Position numbers and translations under genes: made by a program. Shown here piece by piece: positions 23,935 through 35,757 of a stretch of 64,000 bases of DNA. How positions within the stretch are numbered: position 1 is the stretch's first letter; each line of letters starts with the position of its first letter. Source of the DNA: Molanna angustata (lineage: Eukaryota > Arthropoda > Insecta > Trichoptera > Molannidae); assembly GCA_963576475.1 (NCBI GenBank), contig OY754972.1, forward strand, positions 35,192,556-35,256,555, in the 5' to 3' direction. The notes under the pieces were generated by a model. It saw nothing but the letters and a program-made list of their open reading frames with translations. It searched no databases and had not been told where the DNA came from.

Positions 23935-26055
23935 GATTAGTTATATGTAAGATTTTACTTTTTTGTCACAGGTCATTCATAGTAGACCCCTTTATAACGT
24001 TACTCTATTTGTATATAGGTAAAACTTGTTAATTTATATGTATCAGTTCGCTTTCGAACTTAACATAAATCAATCAACACTCGCTACTCTGATGTGTGTC
24101 TCAATCCATTCATCATGTTTTGTTTACTTGTATAATTATTTGTTGAGCGATAGCGTTTATAAATAACTACGTTATCATCCGAAATCAATTATTATTATTC
24201 TACATAATACAATTCAATTATTACAATACAATACAACACAATTCGAGTTAAGGCGAGGTGAGAACAAACCAATCGACAAGGCAAACAAGAGAACTGTGGT
24301 CGACACCTTTTTCCTCGTAAAGGTGCCTACTGACGATGCGTCCAACAATCAAATGAAATGGCAGTCTTCCCAAATCTATTAGTGAATGTCGAATAACGAT
24401 TTGCATTTTTATGGATGTCGTTTGAACGTGGATTTAAAAACCAAATGGACTACACGGCCATATTGGATGTTGTATCTGAGCCGAAAATAATCATTTCTCC
24501 TTATTATACGCCAATATAATCGTAGAAGTGCACCTCTTTTTGGCGATCGCCAATAAAAGAAATGTCAAAAATTTAAATTTTGATATCTTTGCTTTATTTA
24601 TTTGGAATAAAAGCTGAGGAAAAAAGAGATTCCATAGAATCTTTCATCGATTTCAACTATAATTCTGGCAGAAATTAATTGATTTTCCATCGATGTTATT
24701 TTATAAATAGAAAATATTATGATTTTAGCATAATATCATTACGAAACAGAAACACACATATCTGGTAGGAAATAAGAGCAGTTTTAGTAAACGAAAAAAG
24801 CGTTTTTAGATTTAACAAATTAACCTTTTTTTTGTAACGCCATTTATTGAGAAATATAAGTTTATTTGTAAACAGTGAAAGCAACAGTCCTTATAAAATT
24901 ATAGTTCGTTACTTCATAGATGGCAATATTATAATTCCTTATTTTCAGGTGAAATGTTACACATTGTTTTTAGATACATATTGATAAATACTGATTAACA
25001 GTGTATAATGCATCCATTAAGAGCATATGCGCAGTCTCCCACTCCAATTCATTAGGGAACGTTATGGGACCGTTGTCATTTTTATCTCCGAAGTGGCTGC
25101 TCTTCGGAAAATACAAAGGCTGCTATCAAGCAAATTTCATACCACGACCCCTAAGAGTCTAACACCTACTGAGGGAACCCGCCGAACTTAGAATTCGGTG
25201 ATAATCCGAACCCTTCATTACAGATTTCCAGCAAAACAGATTCGCTGGAACCCTCACTCAAAATGAACCTTCGGAATTCATCCATTCGGAATTCTGCTAA
25301 ATGGACATATCGTCAGTGGCCACCTTAATATTCCAGATCGCCTTTCACTCTATACTACACTGTGTATATACCGTCGTTATTATTATTCAACCGAATCTGT
25401 AATCGGATTCGGATTAAATCAAACATCAAAAGAGATTCCATTGCCAAAGCGGTCGGCCATTGTGTTAAGCGAATCAACTCGGGTTTTTTTTTGTTTTCCG
25501 AAAACAATTTCGTTTATACGCCAAACTTTTTTTCGATTCCATTGTGATTTCAAACGATGGTCACTCGACGAAATTCAACTGTGTTCAGCTGATTTTTTTT
25601 TTAAGTCGAAAATTTCCATATTTTTCTCTCCACTACTCTTTTTGTTCTAGTGTAATAGAGTAGTATTGTTTTGAAATTTTACATGTCCGTCTATTTTAAC
25701 TTGATGTAGGTACAATGAACATATTGTATATTCTGGTATGTTGATTCCCAAAAGGGGATGACTTTCGACCAAACATTCATACTGTGAAAATCAAAGGAAA
25801 ACAATATGCATTTATTACCTATTACACTATTTGAGTCTATTTATTTCATGATCAATAATAAAAATAAATTTTCAGATTCTTTGGAAATTCCTTTCAACTA
25901 CTAACAAATGCTAACTAAAATATTGTGTTAACATTGTTTAAACATTTGAACTTTTCTCAATTCTGTACCACTGAATTTTTTTCAAAAGATTTAATATAAG
26001 GTTTTTTGTATTATATACAGTAAAATATCATAATGGCTACAAATGATATTGCATT
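23935..26055. other. Intronic stretch, unclassified, with more GC-rich patches
   Basis: A TATA-like and TCAGTTCG-like pair (about 24035-24055) and a patch of normal GC content at 25020-25330 suggest an old terminal repeat. I could find neither a matching second copy nor a primer site, so I do not call one. Open frames at 25362-25650 show no motif. Confidence 0.4.
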
Positions 26056-26057
26056 AT

Positions 26058-27091
26058 TCCAACTGTCGATTTGTTCAGGAGAACTTTGTTCTCTTAACAT
26101 ATCGACAATGTATCAAGCCAGAATACGCGAGAATTGTATGGAGAGGTCTACTTTTTTCATGGATTTTCCAACTTTGAAGTCAAAAAACACCAACTTAGAG
26201 GCTTCGCAGCATATATGTTCCATACACGGATTTACTCAGAATTCGGAGTAGAACATTTCGTGTGTCTGTGTGTGTGTGTGTCTGTGTGTGTGTCTGTGTG
26301 TGTGTCTGTGTGTCTGTGTGTCCGTCCCCCCCTTATAACTTTTGATCCGCTCAATTTACAGAGCCTAAAATTTCAGAATATATAAACAGTTACAGGCCTA
26401 CAAAACTTTTATACTCGGAATTTTGAATTTTTGTTTCAGTCAGGGGTTATCAACTTTTGAATTTTTATTTTATTTTTCCATATATCTCAGAAACCATAAA
26501 CGGTAGAACGCTGAAAATTGGTACAAACATAGACAAATACAAAATCTCAAATTAGTTTTTTCAAAAAAATTCCAGGGTTTCTCAAACATTTTTTATTAAG
26601 AAAAATATTTTTTTTATGATAAATTTATGAGTTTAACTGCCTATATTTCCAAAACTTTTACAATTATCGAAAAAAGCCGAAACACCCCAACTAGATAATT
26701 TAATTTTCTATAAAAAATTTTAACATTGTAGTAGAAGATCTCAATTTTTTTTTAACAATTTTTTTAAAAATTGAATTTAGTGACGACATCGCTTCATACA
26801 TTTTGTATGGCAGTCGCCTATACACAATATGTAAGAAGACTTAATTGTTTGATACTTCATCTCCAAACATACATACATACCATCATGCTATTTACATATT
26901 CTGGGTAGGAAAAAGGATCTTCCTCCATACTATCCTATCTTGACATACATACCTACATATGTTGTATAGAAAACAAAATATCTGAAAATATTCAATAATT
27001 TGTATCTATGGGTTTATAGTTTGGTACATATTCTTCAACTATACATACTATCGCTATCGACAGTTGGATCTCATGTGTTACATGCAACTAG
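26058..27091 (+). mobile_element. Complete HINE/DINE-1-like element
   Basis: This is the best reference copy. It has a 5' start TCCAACTGTCGATTTG, hairpin GAGAAC-TTT-GTTCTC, a first block, a TG-rich spacer with TCTG interruptions (about 26260-26322) and CCCCCCTTATAACTTTTGATC. A long second block, the subterminal repeat ATCGACAGTTGG, the hairpin CATGTGTTACATG and CAACTAG|T complete it. No frame longer than 90 codons is meaningful. It is an inverted near-twin of 20836-21879. Confidence 0.88.
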
Positions 27092-27246
27092 TATTATTAT
27101 CTTTTAGATTAGAGTGTCTTTACTTGTTACTCAACATGGGGGTAAGATTGCGGTAAAATCAGATGGATATTGGAGAAGAACTACAATAATCAACGTTAAC
27201 TTTCACTATGGGTTTTGTTTTCAATACATAAACTACTTCTTTCATA

Positions 27247-27905
27247 ACTAATTGCATGTAACACATGAGATCCAACTGTCGAAAGCGATAGTATGTATAG
27301 TTGAAGAATAAGTACCAAACTATAAACCCATAAATCTAAATTATTGAATATTTTAAGATAAGTTGTTTTGTTTTACAACACATGTATGTCAAGATAGTAT
27401 AATATGGAGGTCAGTCCTATTTTCCTACCCGGAATGTGAAAACAGCATGATGGTATGTATGTATGTTTAGATATTAAGTAAGTCTTCTTAAATATTGTGT
27501 ATAGGCGACTGCCATACAAATTGTATGAAGCGATGTCGTCACTCAATTTTTAAAAAAATTGTTAAATGAAATGAGATGTACTACTACAATGCATTTTTTT
27601 ATAGAAAATTAAATTATGTAGTTGGGGTGTTTCGGCTTTTTTCGCTATTTTTAAAAACTTTGGAAATATAGGCAGTTTAACACATAAATTTGTCATAAAA
27701 AAAATATTTTTCTTAAGAAAAAAATGTTTGAGAAACCCTGGATTTTTTTTGAAAAAAAAACATTTGAGTGTTTGTATTCGACTATGTTTATACCAATTTC
27801 CAGCGTTCTAGCTTTTATGGTTTCTGAGATATATGTAAAAATAAACCAAAATTTCAAAAGTTGATGACCCTTGACTGAAACAAAAATTCAAAATTCTGAG
27901 TAAAA

Positions 27906-27946
<41 letters not shown>

Positions 27947-28137
27947 AATGTTCTACTCCGAATTCTGAGTAAATCCGTATATGGAAGATATATGCTGCGA
28001 AGCCTCTTAGTTGGTGTTTTTCGACTTCAAAGTTGGAAAATCCGTGAAATATATAGACCCTGCATACACGCGTCTTGGATTTAAACTGCCCCTTCCTTCA
28101 AAAGAATTTCATTCTCTTGAACGAATCGACAGTTGGA
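27247..28137 (-). mobile_element. HINE/DINE-1-like element, reverse orientation
   Basis: It starts with the reverse of the 3' end (ACTAATTGCATGTAACACATG) and ends with the reverse of the 5' hairpin (GAACGAATCGACAGTTGGA). The central CA microsatellite (27907-27944) is purer and the second block shorter than in 26058-27091. Several small deletions suggest it is older. Confidence 0.82.
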
Positions 28138-28139
28138 TA

Positions 28140-30285
28140 ATTGGGAGTTATTTTAAATTTAATTATAACTTTTATTTTTGAAATTTATTTATTCAATAAA
28201 ACAATATACCTATACAACAATTATTTGAATTTGTACACTTTTTTTTTCTCTTTCCCAAAAAGCATAAAATGCTTGTGCTGAGAAATATATTATTTTTTGA
28301 TTGAAATTTATTTACTATTGATTGACTTTTTTGTATCTTTATTAACTTGTGTCCTAATTGTGATTTGTGTAGCTATGTAGGTACTTATTAAAAAAATATT
28401 TTGGTTTGTTTTTGTTGTTGTAATTTTTAAGTGAATTTATGTAATGGCGTGAAGCCGTAAATGTTAAAATAAATAAATAAATAAATGTACAGGCACAAAA
28501 ATTTTTATTATAATCGAGAGTCCAAACCAACATTAACATTTAGTTGGGAATTTGGAAGAGTTAATATTTTTCATTATTGGTTTTTCAATTAATGGCAAAT
28601 GAATTTTTTTAATAATTAATTTTTCAATTATTAATAAAATAAAAATAAAATAAAAATAAAATGGCGTTACAAAAGGGTTTCTTTGTTACTTCATAAATAA
28701 AGTAAAAATAGCATATATTCTCATTATTAAATATATCTATTTTCAAAATTGCATTGATAAGAGAACGCAATAAGAAGGCATAATTGGTAAACGTTGCGCA
28801 AGCGCATAAAGTGATGACATGTCGTAAGCCATGTAGGAGTTCCTGTTTCTTTTATAATAATCCAACTTCGTCTCTGTTGAGATGTTAAAAATTTGTCAAT
28901 AATATGAGAATTTACCATATTAATGAGAAAATGAATTAAGGAATTGGAGGACGCAGAAAGAGATCGCTCAGAAAATAATTAAAAAAATCAATATCTTTTC
29001 TAGCCTTTTCTTTCATATTCGTGTAGATTTTACTGTGTATATTTTTATGTGAAATAATTTATTTAAAGAAAATATTCTCATAATATTGTTTTTCATCGGA
29101 CTCGATCCAAGCAGATGTTTCTCGATATTACATAATAATATGTTTTCAATATTTTTAATGAAACTGTGTACAATATCAATATCGAAATGTTGGTAGGTAG
29201 GTACCTACTGTACATATGTAGGATAAATTTGTGACAGTAAAAAAAGGCACCATCTGCTCGAAATGTATGTGAAAAAATAAAAAGTAAGTGTTTGTGGTAA
29301 AAAGATACGTAGGTACTACCCAACATCCCCAAATCTTATCTAGACCCAAGTCATTATTGTATTTGTTTTGAAAAATATCATATGGATTCAACTATCGTAT
29401 TTGAAAATTTTGATGATCCAAGTAAAAAATCTAAGAGAAGAGAAACGAGGTATTCATAATAACATCACGGCATATCCACACACCTGTCGCTGGTGACCCC
29501 ACATTGTGGAATATGCTGTTTTGGAACAACACGGCATTAAATATTTCTTTCAATTTCATGAATGCAGGTATCCAAGTTGATTTTTCCCTCGAATAAATTT
29601 GGTTCGGAATTACCATAAAGCACAAAATACATACATACAAATATGTACTTCAATAAAACTTACTATAAATTCAAGTGTTTAAATATTTTAAAGGACTTCA
29701 ACCTGTAGTAGATTTTCAAGATAAACACAATTCCGAAGGTCAAGTAATATTAAATATTTGAAACAGTGAAAAATACATACGTAGGTTAATTCGGGTAATA
29801 TTTTCAGTTTTATGAAAATTGTTGTTTAGTTTCAATAAATACTTAATAACAGAACAATAATACAATCAGAGGATTATGTCTAGGTCATTAAATTTTCAGC
29901 TAGCCCATGAGAATAATGCTCATTTTAGCAACCCTAAGACATGTCAGAACTACATCCCGAAAACCTATCAAAGGTGTGCGGCGAAACATTTTAGTCTTGA
30001 ACGCTAAAATTTTTATTACGGCCTTAAAAAATTACGTCGTAACTTACACTAGTGGCGTTTTTAGGGACAGTAAAAAATCCAATAGAAAAGGAATATTAAA
30101 TCCATTTACGAATATTACCTAAAAGACTGTATCTGTTAGAAGAACTGAAGGCTTTATTTTCATTTGATCGTTTTATACGCATGTACTATAGAGATTGCAC
30201 GGAGGTAATTCGACCGTAATTCATTCAAGTTTTAAATTTGAAAAGTCATTGAATCTGATTTATGATATAAGAAACATCATGTTAG
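28140..30285. other. AT-rich stretch with retroposon tails
   Basis: An AAATAAATAAATAAATAAAT run at about 28469-28489 and a T-rich block at 28180-28260 look like LINE or SINE tails. The block CATGTCGTAAGCCATGTAGG (28820) has a diverged relative near 35783. Short frames elsewhere carry no motif. Confidence 0.4.
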
Positions 30286-30289
30286 ATTT

Positions 30290-30670
30290 ATTCATCAAGG
30301 AATACAATTTTTCCTCTTCGGGTATTGTAAATGGATCTGTGTTTTGGAGTCCTCACTATACAACGTATATCGCAACGCTTATCATCTTGATTTTCTCCTT
30401 GGTCTCAACTTAAGTAATTATGCTGAATCAATCGATTACCATAATTTGGTAACTCTGGCAAACCGCAGGACCAAGTTGGTCAACAATTTTGTGGATTCCC
30501 CAGACTTGTTGAAAAAATTTGCTTTCACTGTCCGAGCAGAACAACAAGATATCCTAGCACTTTTTATTTTGTCAAAGCCATTGCGTACACCTATATCTTT
30601 TTTAATTTTGTTCTATAACGACACCTGCGAGCGTGTGCTTACGAATATTTCATTAGTGCGTGTACTCAAC
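30290..30670 (+). mobile_element. LINE thumb/C-terminal remnant
   Basis: GSVFWSPHYTTYI (about 30330-30370) is the typical segment after the RT thumb (normally VVWSPHYTTYI). LANRRTKLVNNFVDSPDLLKKF and then, after a frameshift, the expected polypeptide tail follow. It abuts an unrelated LINE remnant on the other strand at 30691. Confidence 0.55.
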
Positions 30671-30690
30671 TTACTTATCGAGTCCGGAAC

Positions 30691-31080
30691 TCAGATTTTG
30701 CCACTCCAATGTGTGGCGGCGGAAATCCCCCTGTTGGTTAGTTTAATCAGGTCGTCCATGTGGCAACCCTTGTCCAACTCCGGGCAGGACAGCAGATGGT
30801 CGTCATCCTGCACCGCCCCACAATCACAGAAGGTATCATCCTCCGTCGAGAAGCCCCACCTGTGCAGGTTGCTCTTGCAGCCACTCACACCCACCCTCAG
30901 CCTGTTCAGTATCCTCCATATTGGAAATAGCAGGCAGTGCGCCCTATTCGCCTTCTCGCTTGTGTCCATCCATGCAGAGATTGGATCATCCATCCACAAC
31001 TCCTCTCGGCGTTGCTTCTGGGAGGTCTGCAGGTCGGCTGTGGACTTTAGGAAGCTATTCCTTGACTTAAGTGCGTGTTA
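30691..31080 (-). mobile_element. LINE C-terminal zinc-knuckle remnant
   Basis: On the minus strand one frame reads REELWMDDPISAWMD, LNRLRVGVSGCKSNLHRWGF, then a CxCG...H..SCP knuckle (CDCGAVQDDDHLLSCPE). That order is the carboxyl end of non-LTR polyproteins. The frame stays open for over 100 codons, so decay is moderate. The long plus-strand frame covering the same bases is its shadow. Confidence 0.65.
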
Positions 31081-31195
31081 TTTGCTTTAATTCTCTGCAA
31101 TACCTATGAAATTTATAATTTAATATAGATAGTGAACCCCCGGCAAACTTCGTATTGCCTGTATAATTAAATATGGTCCTTCATTACCACCCGTC

Positions 31196-31318
31196 ACTTC
31201 AGACCCTTCAGTACCTCCCGTTCCTTCAGTACATCCCGTCCCTTCAGTACCTCCCGTCCCTTCAGTACCTCCCGTCCCTTCAGTATCTCCCGTCCCTTCA
31301 GTACCTCCCGTCCCTTAG
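31196..31318 (+). repeat. 18-bp minisatellite, about 7 copies
   Basis: The unit CCCTTCAGTACCTCCCGT is repeated with single-base variants, and the period keeps frame (6 codons, Val-Pro-Pro-Val-Pro-Ser in one frame). It could be a scrap of a proline-rich repeat protein or plain slippage. No start codon or flanking coding sequence supports a gene. Confidence 0.9.
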
Positions 31319-31570
31319 GTTAAGAAAATAAGAACAAGATAAAAGATTAAATCCAGAAACCTGCGAAGAGATGGAAGGAAAATTGAACCTTCTTCTCACA
31401 GGATAGTCCACCTTCATAGGTAAAATGACCGAATACCTAATAATAATTGAATAATAATTTTTACATGTTCTGAATTTGTTTGCTGTATAATTTAACTGCG
31501 TTTGGCATAGCAGTATGCTGTGCCAAACGCAGTCTGTAACTGACTTTAAATATATTTATTTCTACAATCA

Positions 31571-32370
31571 AACTGTCGATTCGTTTAAGAGAATTCGGTT
31601 TTCATAAGGAATCAATATACCAAACAGATTTAGTGATCGTTTCGTTTGAAAGAATTGTAAGCAGTGGTAGAGGTTTGCGCGGTTTTTCCATCTTTGAAGT
31701 CAAAACACCAACACCACCTTAGAGGCTTCATTATTCCATATATCTCAAAAACCATAAAAGCTAGAACGCTGAAAATTTGTGTAAATATAGACAAATAAAA
31801 TAATCCAGAGTCGTTTTTACTTTTTTTTATTTAAATAATCATTTTTTATGAGAATTTCATTTGTTTAACTGCTTTTATTTCCATTTTTTTTAATATATCG
31901 AAAAACACCAAAACACCCCAATTAGATAATTCAATTTCGACCGTCGTGGTACAGTTTGCAAGCCGTTGGGTTTCTGTGCGGGCGTCCTGGGTTCGATTCT
32001 CAGCAGAGGAGAAATTTATTCGAATTCATTTCTCACGCAAATATTGCTTCTCTGGGCTGGAAACACTGATGAGTTAGAAGAAATTGCCATACGGCAATAA
32101 ACTCTCCTCTTGCGCAGGGTGCAAGGAGGTGTTAATTATTATTATGATTTTCTTAAAGAAGTATGCCATACATTATTGTAGTGCGATTCAAACTTTTTTC
32201 GACAATGTTTTCTAAAAAATTAATTAAGCGCGACGTCATTGTTTTTTAAATTTCGGACTCTCCATCCATACATACATACTATCAAGTTTCAATAAATTCG
32301 GGGTAGGAAAAAAGGACTGACGTTCATACAATCCTATCTTGACATACCTACATGTTTTGTATAGAAAACG
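31571..32370 (+). mobile_element. Degenerate HINE with SINE insertion
   Basis: The 5' hairpin (AACTGTCGATTCGTTTAAGAG) and the second block (ATATATCTCAAAAACCATAA, AAACACCCCAATTAG) are recognisable, but the microsatellite is gone. The family sequence stops at 31938, a SINE occupies 31939-32140, and family motifs resume up to ATCCTATCTTGACATACCTA near 32330-32370. The 3' end is lost. Confidence 0.7.
31939..32140 (+). mobile_element. tRNA-derived SINE, family C
   Basis: The head GACCGTCGTGGTACAGTTTG contains an A-box-like sequence and is followed by the B box GGGTTCGATTC. The body has AGCAGAGGAGAAATTTATTC, GGGCTGGAAACACTG, TTGCCATACGGCAATAAAC and GCGCAGGGTGCAAGGAGG. A reverse copy is at 36683-36858. 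It lies inside a HINE copy. Confidence 0.85.
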
Positions 32371-32804
32371 AAATATCAAATTCAGTATAAATGCAGTTGA
32401 AAAGATAAAAAGAATTTGTTATAGAACGATATATTATGTCAGAGTAATAAACGAGGACACAAGGAAAGAATGCATGATGAAGACAAATGTAATAAAAATA
32501 ATATAATGATTGAGAACACAACATTGAGATGGTTTGGAAACATGCGAAGAATGAATGAATGAATAATGTATGTAGGTATGACAGTAACTGAATAAGAAGT
32601 CTGGGCTGCGTTCACGATGAACGCTGAGAGCACTTAGTGACGCTCTAAGCCGTTCATAATGACCGGAAACAGACGCTAAAAAGACACTCTGTCGAGATCA
32701 GATTGAACGTCGAGTGTACGCTCCAAACGCTTTGTATAATCGTCGTGTGAAAAACGCTCTGATAATTATAGTGTCTGTAAACATCTATTTTATCTGTGGT
32801 AAGA

Positions 32805-33425
32805 TGACTTAATAATAATAATAAGATACTTTTATTGAGTTAAATAACGTGGCGGACTTATTACCCGCAGGCAATCTCTACCAGTCAAACACCATGGTAA
32901 ATACAATCAGTTACAGGAATATAAGAATACAAATAGAAAAAGAAAAAAAATCATAAATTATATTATAAAAAAACAAAAAAAATAAATTTATAAAAATAAG
33001 AATAAAAAAATACATCAGGGGGGCAAGTTTGGTTCGACCGGCGAAATCAAAACCTTAGTGATTACCCATATCATCGATATAATTATCGTATGAAGTTCTA
33101 TGACATCTAAAGATATTGTAGAACTACATATAATAATTATATCCATGATATGGGTAATCAAGAGGGTTTTGATTTCGACAATTGAACCAGACTTGCCCTC
33201 CATATAGATACACTATGTTTATTGGATGGAGGATAGGAGAGGAAGAAGGAAGAGGGATAAAGGGAAAAAGACGTGAATTTTTGTTTATGTGGATAGAAAG
33301 TGTGACTTGAGACGCTTTTTGAATGCTATCAAGTTAGTGGCATCTCTGATACTCTCCGGCAATAGATTCCACATCCGAGCTGCATGAACTGTGAACGAGT
33401 AAGTATAAGTATATGACTTCTATTT
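32805..33425 (-). mobile_element. LINE 3' end with nested fold-back MITE
   Basis: On the minus strand 33300-33425 encodes SFTVHAARMWNLLPESIRDA and FKKRLKSHF, the last segment of a LINE polyprotein. The 3' UTR runs down to a TTATTATTATTATTAAG end at 32805. A fold-back MITE (33019-33201) is inserted in the UTR. Confidence 0.65.
33019..33201. mobile_element. Fold-back MITE
   Basis: Its two arms of about 55 bp are imperfect inverted copies. The left has GGGCAAGTTTGGTTCGACCG and TGATTACCCATATCAT, and the right is its reverse complement with a few mismatches. Only about 75 bp separate the arms. The target duplication is not clear. Confidence 0.75.
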
Positions 33426-33514
33426 GCTTTTGTGGTATCTATTATGTCAGTTGACATTATATTATATGATGACAATATGCATTCACAATGAGGTTAATTT
33501 ATAAAAATATCATT

Positions 33515-33697
33515 TAATGATTCGGCGGATATTTTGTGGTAGTTAATATAAACCATTTTTGAAATATAAATTAGCTATAAACCACTTGTTTTTTCTCTCT
33601 CGACACGCCGGTCGATGGAAGGACAGCGCTTCCGAAACATGTCGCGAAGTGACTCAAAAAACAAGTGGTTTATAGCTAATTTATATTTCAAAAATGG
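33515..33697. mobile_element. Hairpin insertion with 17-bp direct repeats
   Basis: Perfect 44-bp inverted arms (33551-33594 and 33656-33699, from AACCATTTTTG to CTTGTTTTTT and back) flank a 61-base loop. A 17-bp direct repeat, TTTATAAAAATATCATT, stands at 33498-33514 and 33698-33714, a likely target duplication. The loop carries GGAAG...CTTCCGAAACATGTCG, a hammerhead-ribozyme-like core, which suggests a Penelope-like terminal fragment. Confidence 0.6.
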
Positions 33698-33845
33698 TTT
33701 ATAAAAATATCATTCAAAAATTTCCAATATAAGGTCAGAGAGCATTATTTACTCCACCGCCCAATTGTTGTCTTTCGATGAAAATATAACCTAAAAAGAC
33801 ACATACCTACATGATAAATGACATTTGACATTTAAAACGCCCGAT

Positions 33846-33976
33846 GCTGCGTTCAGATTGAAACGTCGCGTCGCTCGAAAGCGTTCAGTGAGTTCAGTGG
33901 TGTGAAAAACGCCATGATCAACAACTTCAGGTACATCTGACACTCAACATCGAGTGTTATATCTGAACGCAGTCTT
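33846..33976. mobile_element. Short MITE with GCTGCGTTCAGAT ends
   Basis: The left end is GCTGCGTTCAGAT and the right end is its reverse complement (ATCTGAACGCAGT). A related piece in direct orientation (GGCTGCGTTCAC, CAGATTGAACGTCG, GTGTGAAAAACGCTC) lies at 32604-32770. The superfamily is not assigned. Confidence 0.55.
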
Positions 33977-33979
33977 GGG

Positions 33980-35090
33980 TCGCCAGTCGCCAATAAAATG
34001 ATGAAATTCTGATAGATGGAAATATAAGAAACGTGAACAACATACAAACATCTATGAGGCGATGCATTTATGTTGTAAGGTTTGTCAAGATAGAAAAATT
34101 TGGCTTCCCTTGCTCTCTGTCTACCCCGTGAGGGACATGGCGTGATGGTATATATGTACATATTTATATTTCATCAGTTTCATTTGTGTAAAAAAATTTT
34201 TTTCTTCAATTGTCATAGTGACGATATTGAGTTTAGCGCGGCGTAGGTATGTACATAGGTCATAGTATGCCTTTCGGCGTGGAAATACCTTCAATTTTAA
34301 AGCAAATCTGCTTCTTTACAGTCCGTCTGCTTTAAATGAGTTTAACAGTAACAAACTTTCAAATAACTGTCAAATATAAATCGACATTATAAATCCCTAG
34401 CTTTTAATTTACACTTTATCATAATTATAATGAAAGTTTTGTACAACCTGTGTTTAATTCAAATACTCGGGAGAACGAATAAATTATTATTAGTTTTAAC
34501 ATACCTACACACGTTGGGATTATTTTGCGAAAGTATATAAGAGAGCACTGAACTTTACCCTAAATATATATTGTGATATCAAATTATGCTTTGAGGCACC
34601 GGCTTTGAGTAATGCTTCCACTAATTTCAGAAACGATTACTTTTGAGGGTCCCGTAAAAGCCGGATAATCAAAAATAAAATACAACTCACATACTCCATT
34701 CTGAATTATGGCTTATCAGGCAATATCAGATGAGACGAGATTGATGTGTGTGGGAAAACACGCATGAGTCGTTCTTCCCTTTATAATGTAATGCACACCC
34801 GAATACCTGTCGCTGGTTATCCATCGTGCCATAATGACGTGAATATTTAAATTAATGAATAAATGTTTTATTTAATTACGGCATAGGCACAAAAAATCAT
34901 GTTCGATATTGTATCGGGTTAGAAATTGATTTAAAAGGGTGACTGCTGCCAATGTTTCTATTTTTTCAATTTGAATTTGCATCATTACTACAAAACGAAT
35001 CATTTTGAAAAAAAAACAAGTTAGTTTGGATATTAATAAAGAAAAATATACCTTGACTTTTTAATTATGTTCTGTATATATTCTTGTAGG
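33980..35090. other. Intronic stretch, nothing firmly recognised
   Basis: A motif reading CTACCCCGTGAGGGACATGG (about 34120) is the reverse of a motif near 5000, so a dispersed repeat passes through here. Otherwise no gene or element was recognised. Confidence 0.45.
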
Positions 35091-35094
35091 AAAA

Positions 35095-35750
35095 TAATAA
35101 GCATACCCCGATTTTTGACATTTATCTTAAATTTCTAAAAAACTACAAGGTATAGAGCATTATATTTTTTTATAAATTAAAGAAGATCAAAATATCTGGA
35201 AAAATAAGATGTTACGTTGCATTAATGCATCAGGTTAAGTTAATAAACCAAAAAAACTTTCATTTCGTAATAGCGCTGAATGGAAAATAAACGTTTTTTA
35301 TATTAATTTATATTTTTAATAAATAAAAATAAAAACACTTGTTTAAAATTAATTCCACTATTTATTTGAGGACTACAACCTACGACCGGTTTCGTGCTAA
35401 GCACATTTTCAAGTAGATCTACTTGAAAATGTGCTTAGCACGAAACCGGTCGTAGGTTGTAGTCCTCAAATAAATAGTGGAATTAATTTTAAACAAGTGT
35501 TTTTATTTTTATTTATTAAAAATATAAATTAATTTAAATGGAATTCCACCAAGAACTGACGATCAAAAAGTTAAATCTAATTAAATCAACGTTTTTAAGG
35601 TTTATTTACTAAACCTGAAGCATTTATGCAACGTCACATTTTTCTAGATATTTTTGTCTTCTTTAATTTAAACAAAAATATGTTGAACTACGCTTTATAT
35701 TTTATTAAAAATATAAGATAAACGTTGAAAATCGGGGTATGGTATATTTT
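35095..35750. mobile_element. Large fold-back element with nested perfect palindrome
   Basis: Outer arms of about 160 bp (35105-35262 and 35580-35745) are inverted but clearly diverged: CCCCGATTTTTGACATTTATC on the left and its imperfect complement on the right. Both share a centre at 35417/35418. The inner part (35302-35533) is a spacer-free palindrome with no mismatch that I see. The superfamily is unknown. Confidence 0.75.
35302..35533. repeat. 232-bp perfect palindrome centred on AGATCT
   Basis: Arms 35302-35417 and 35418-35533 are exact reverse complements with no spacer. Each arm contains GCTTAGCACGAAACCGGTCG in one sense, a hammerhead-like core. Spacer-free palindromes of this length are unstable in cloning and replication, so the inner part could also reflect template switching during sequencing or assembly. 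Confidence 0.85.
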
Positions 35751-35757
35751 AATTTTC

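Noticed and set aside
24000..25680. Possible LTR element (TATA and initiator-like sites, GC-richer patch)
   Set aside because: I found no paired repeat, no primer site and no gag or pol motif.
30344..31090. A 248-codon plus-strand protein
   Set aside because: It fuses the shadow of a minus-strand LINE tail (30691-31080) with a plus-strand LINE fragment. The true motifs lie in other frames or on the other strand.
32601..33979. One large transposon with GGCTGCGTTCA ends
   Set aside because: The internal blocks next to both ends are in direct, not inverted, orientation. Two separate small elements explain the data better.
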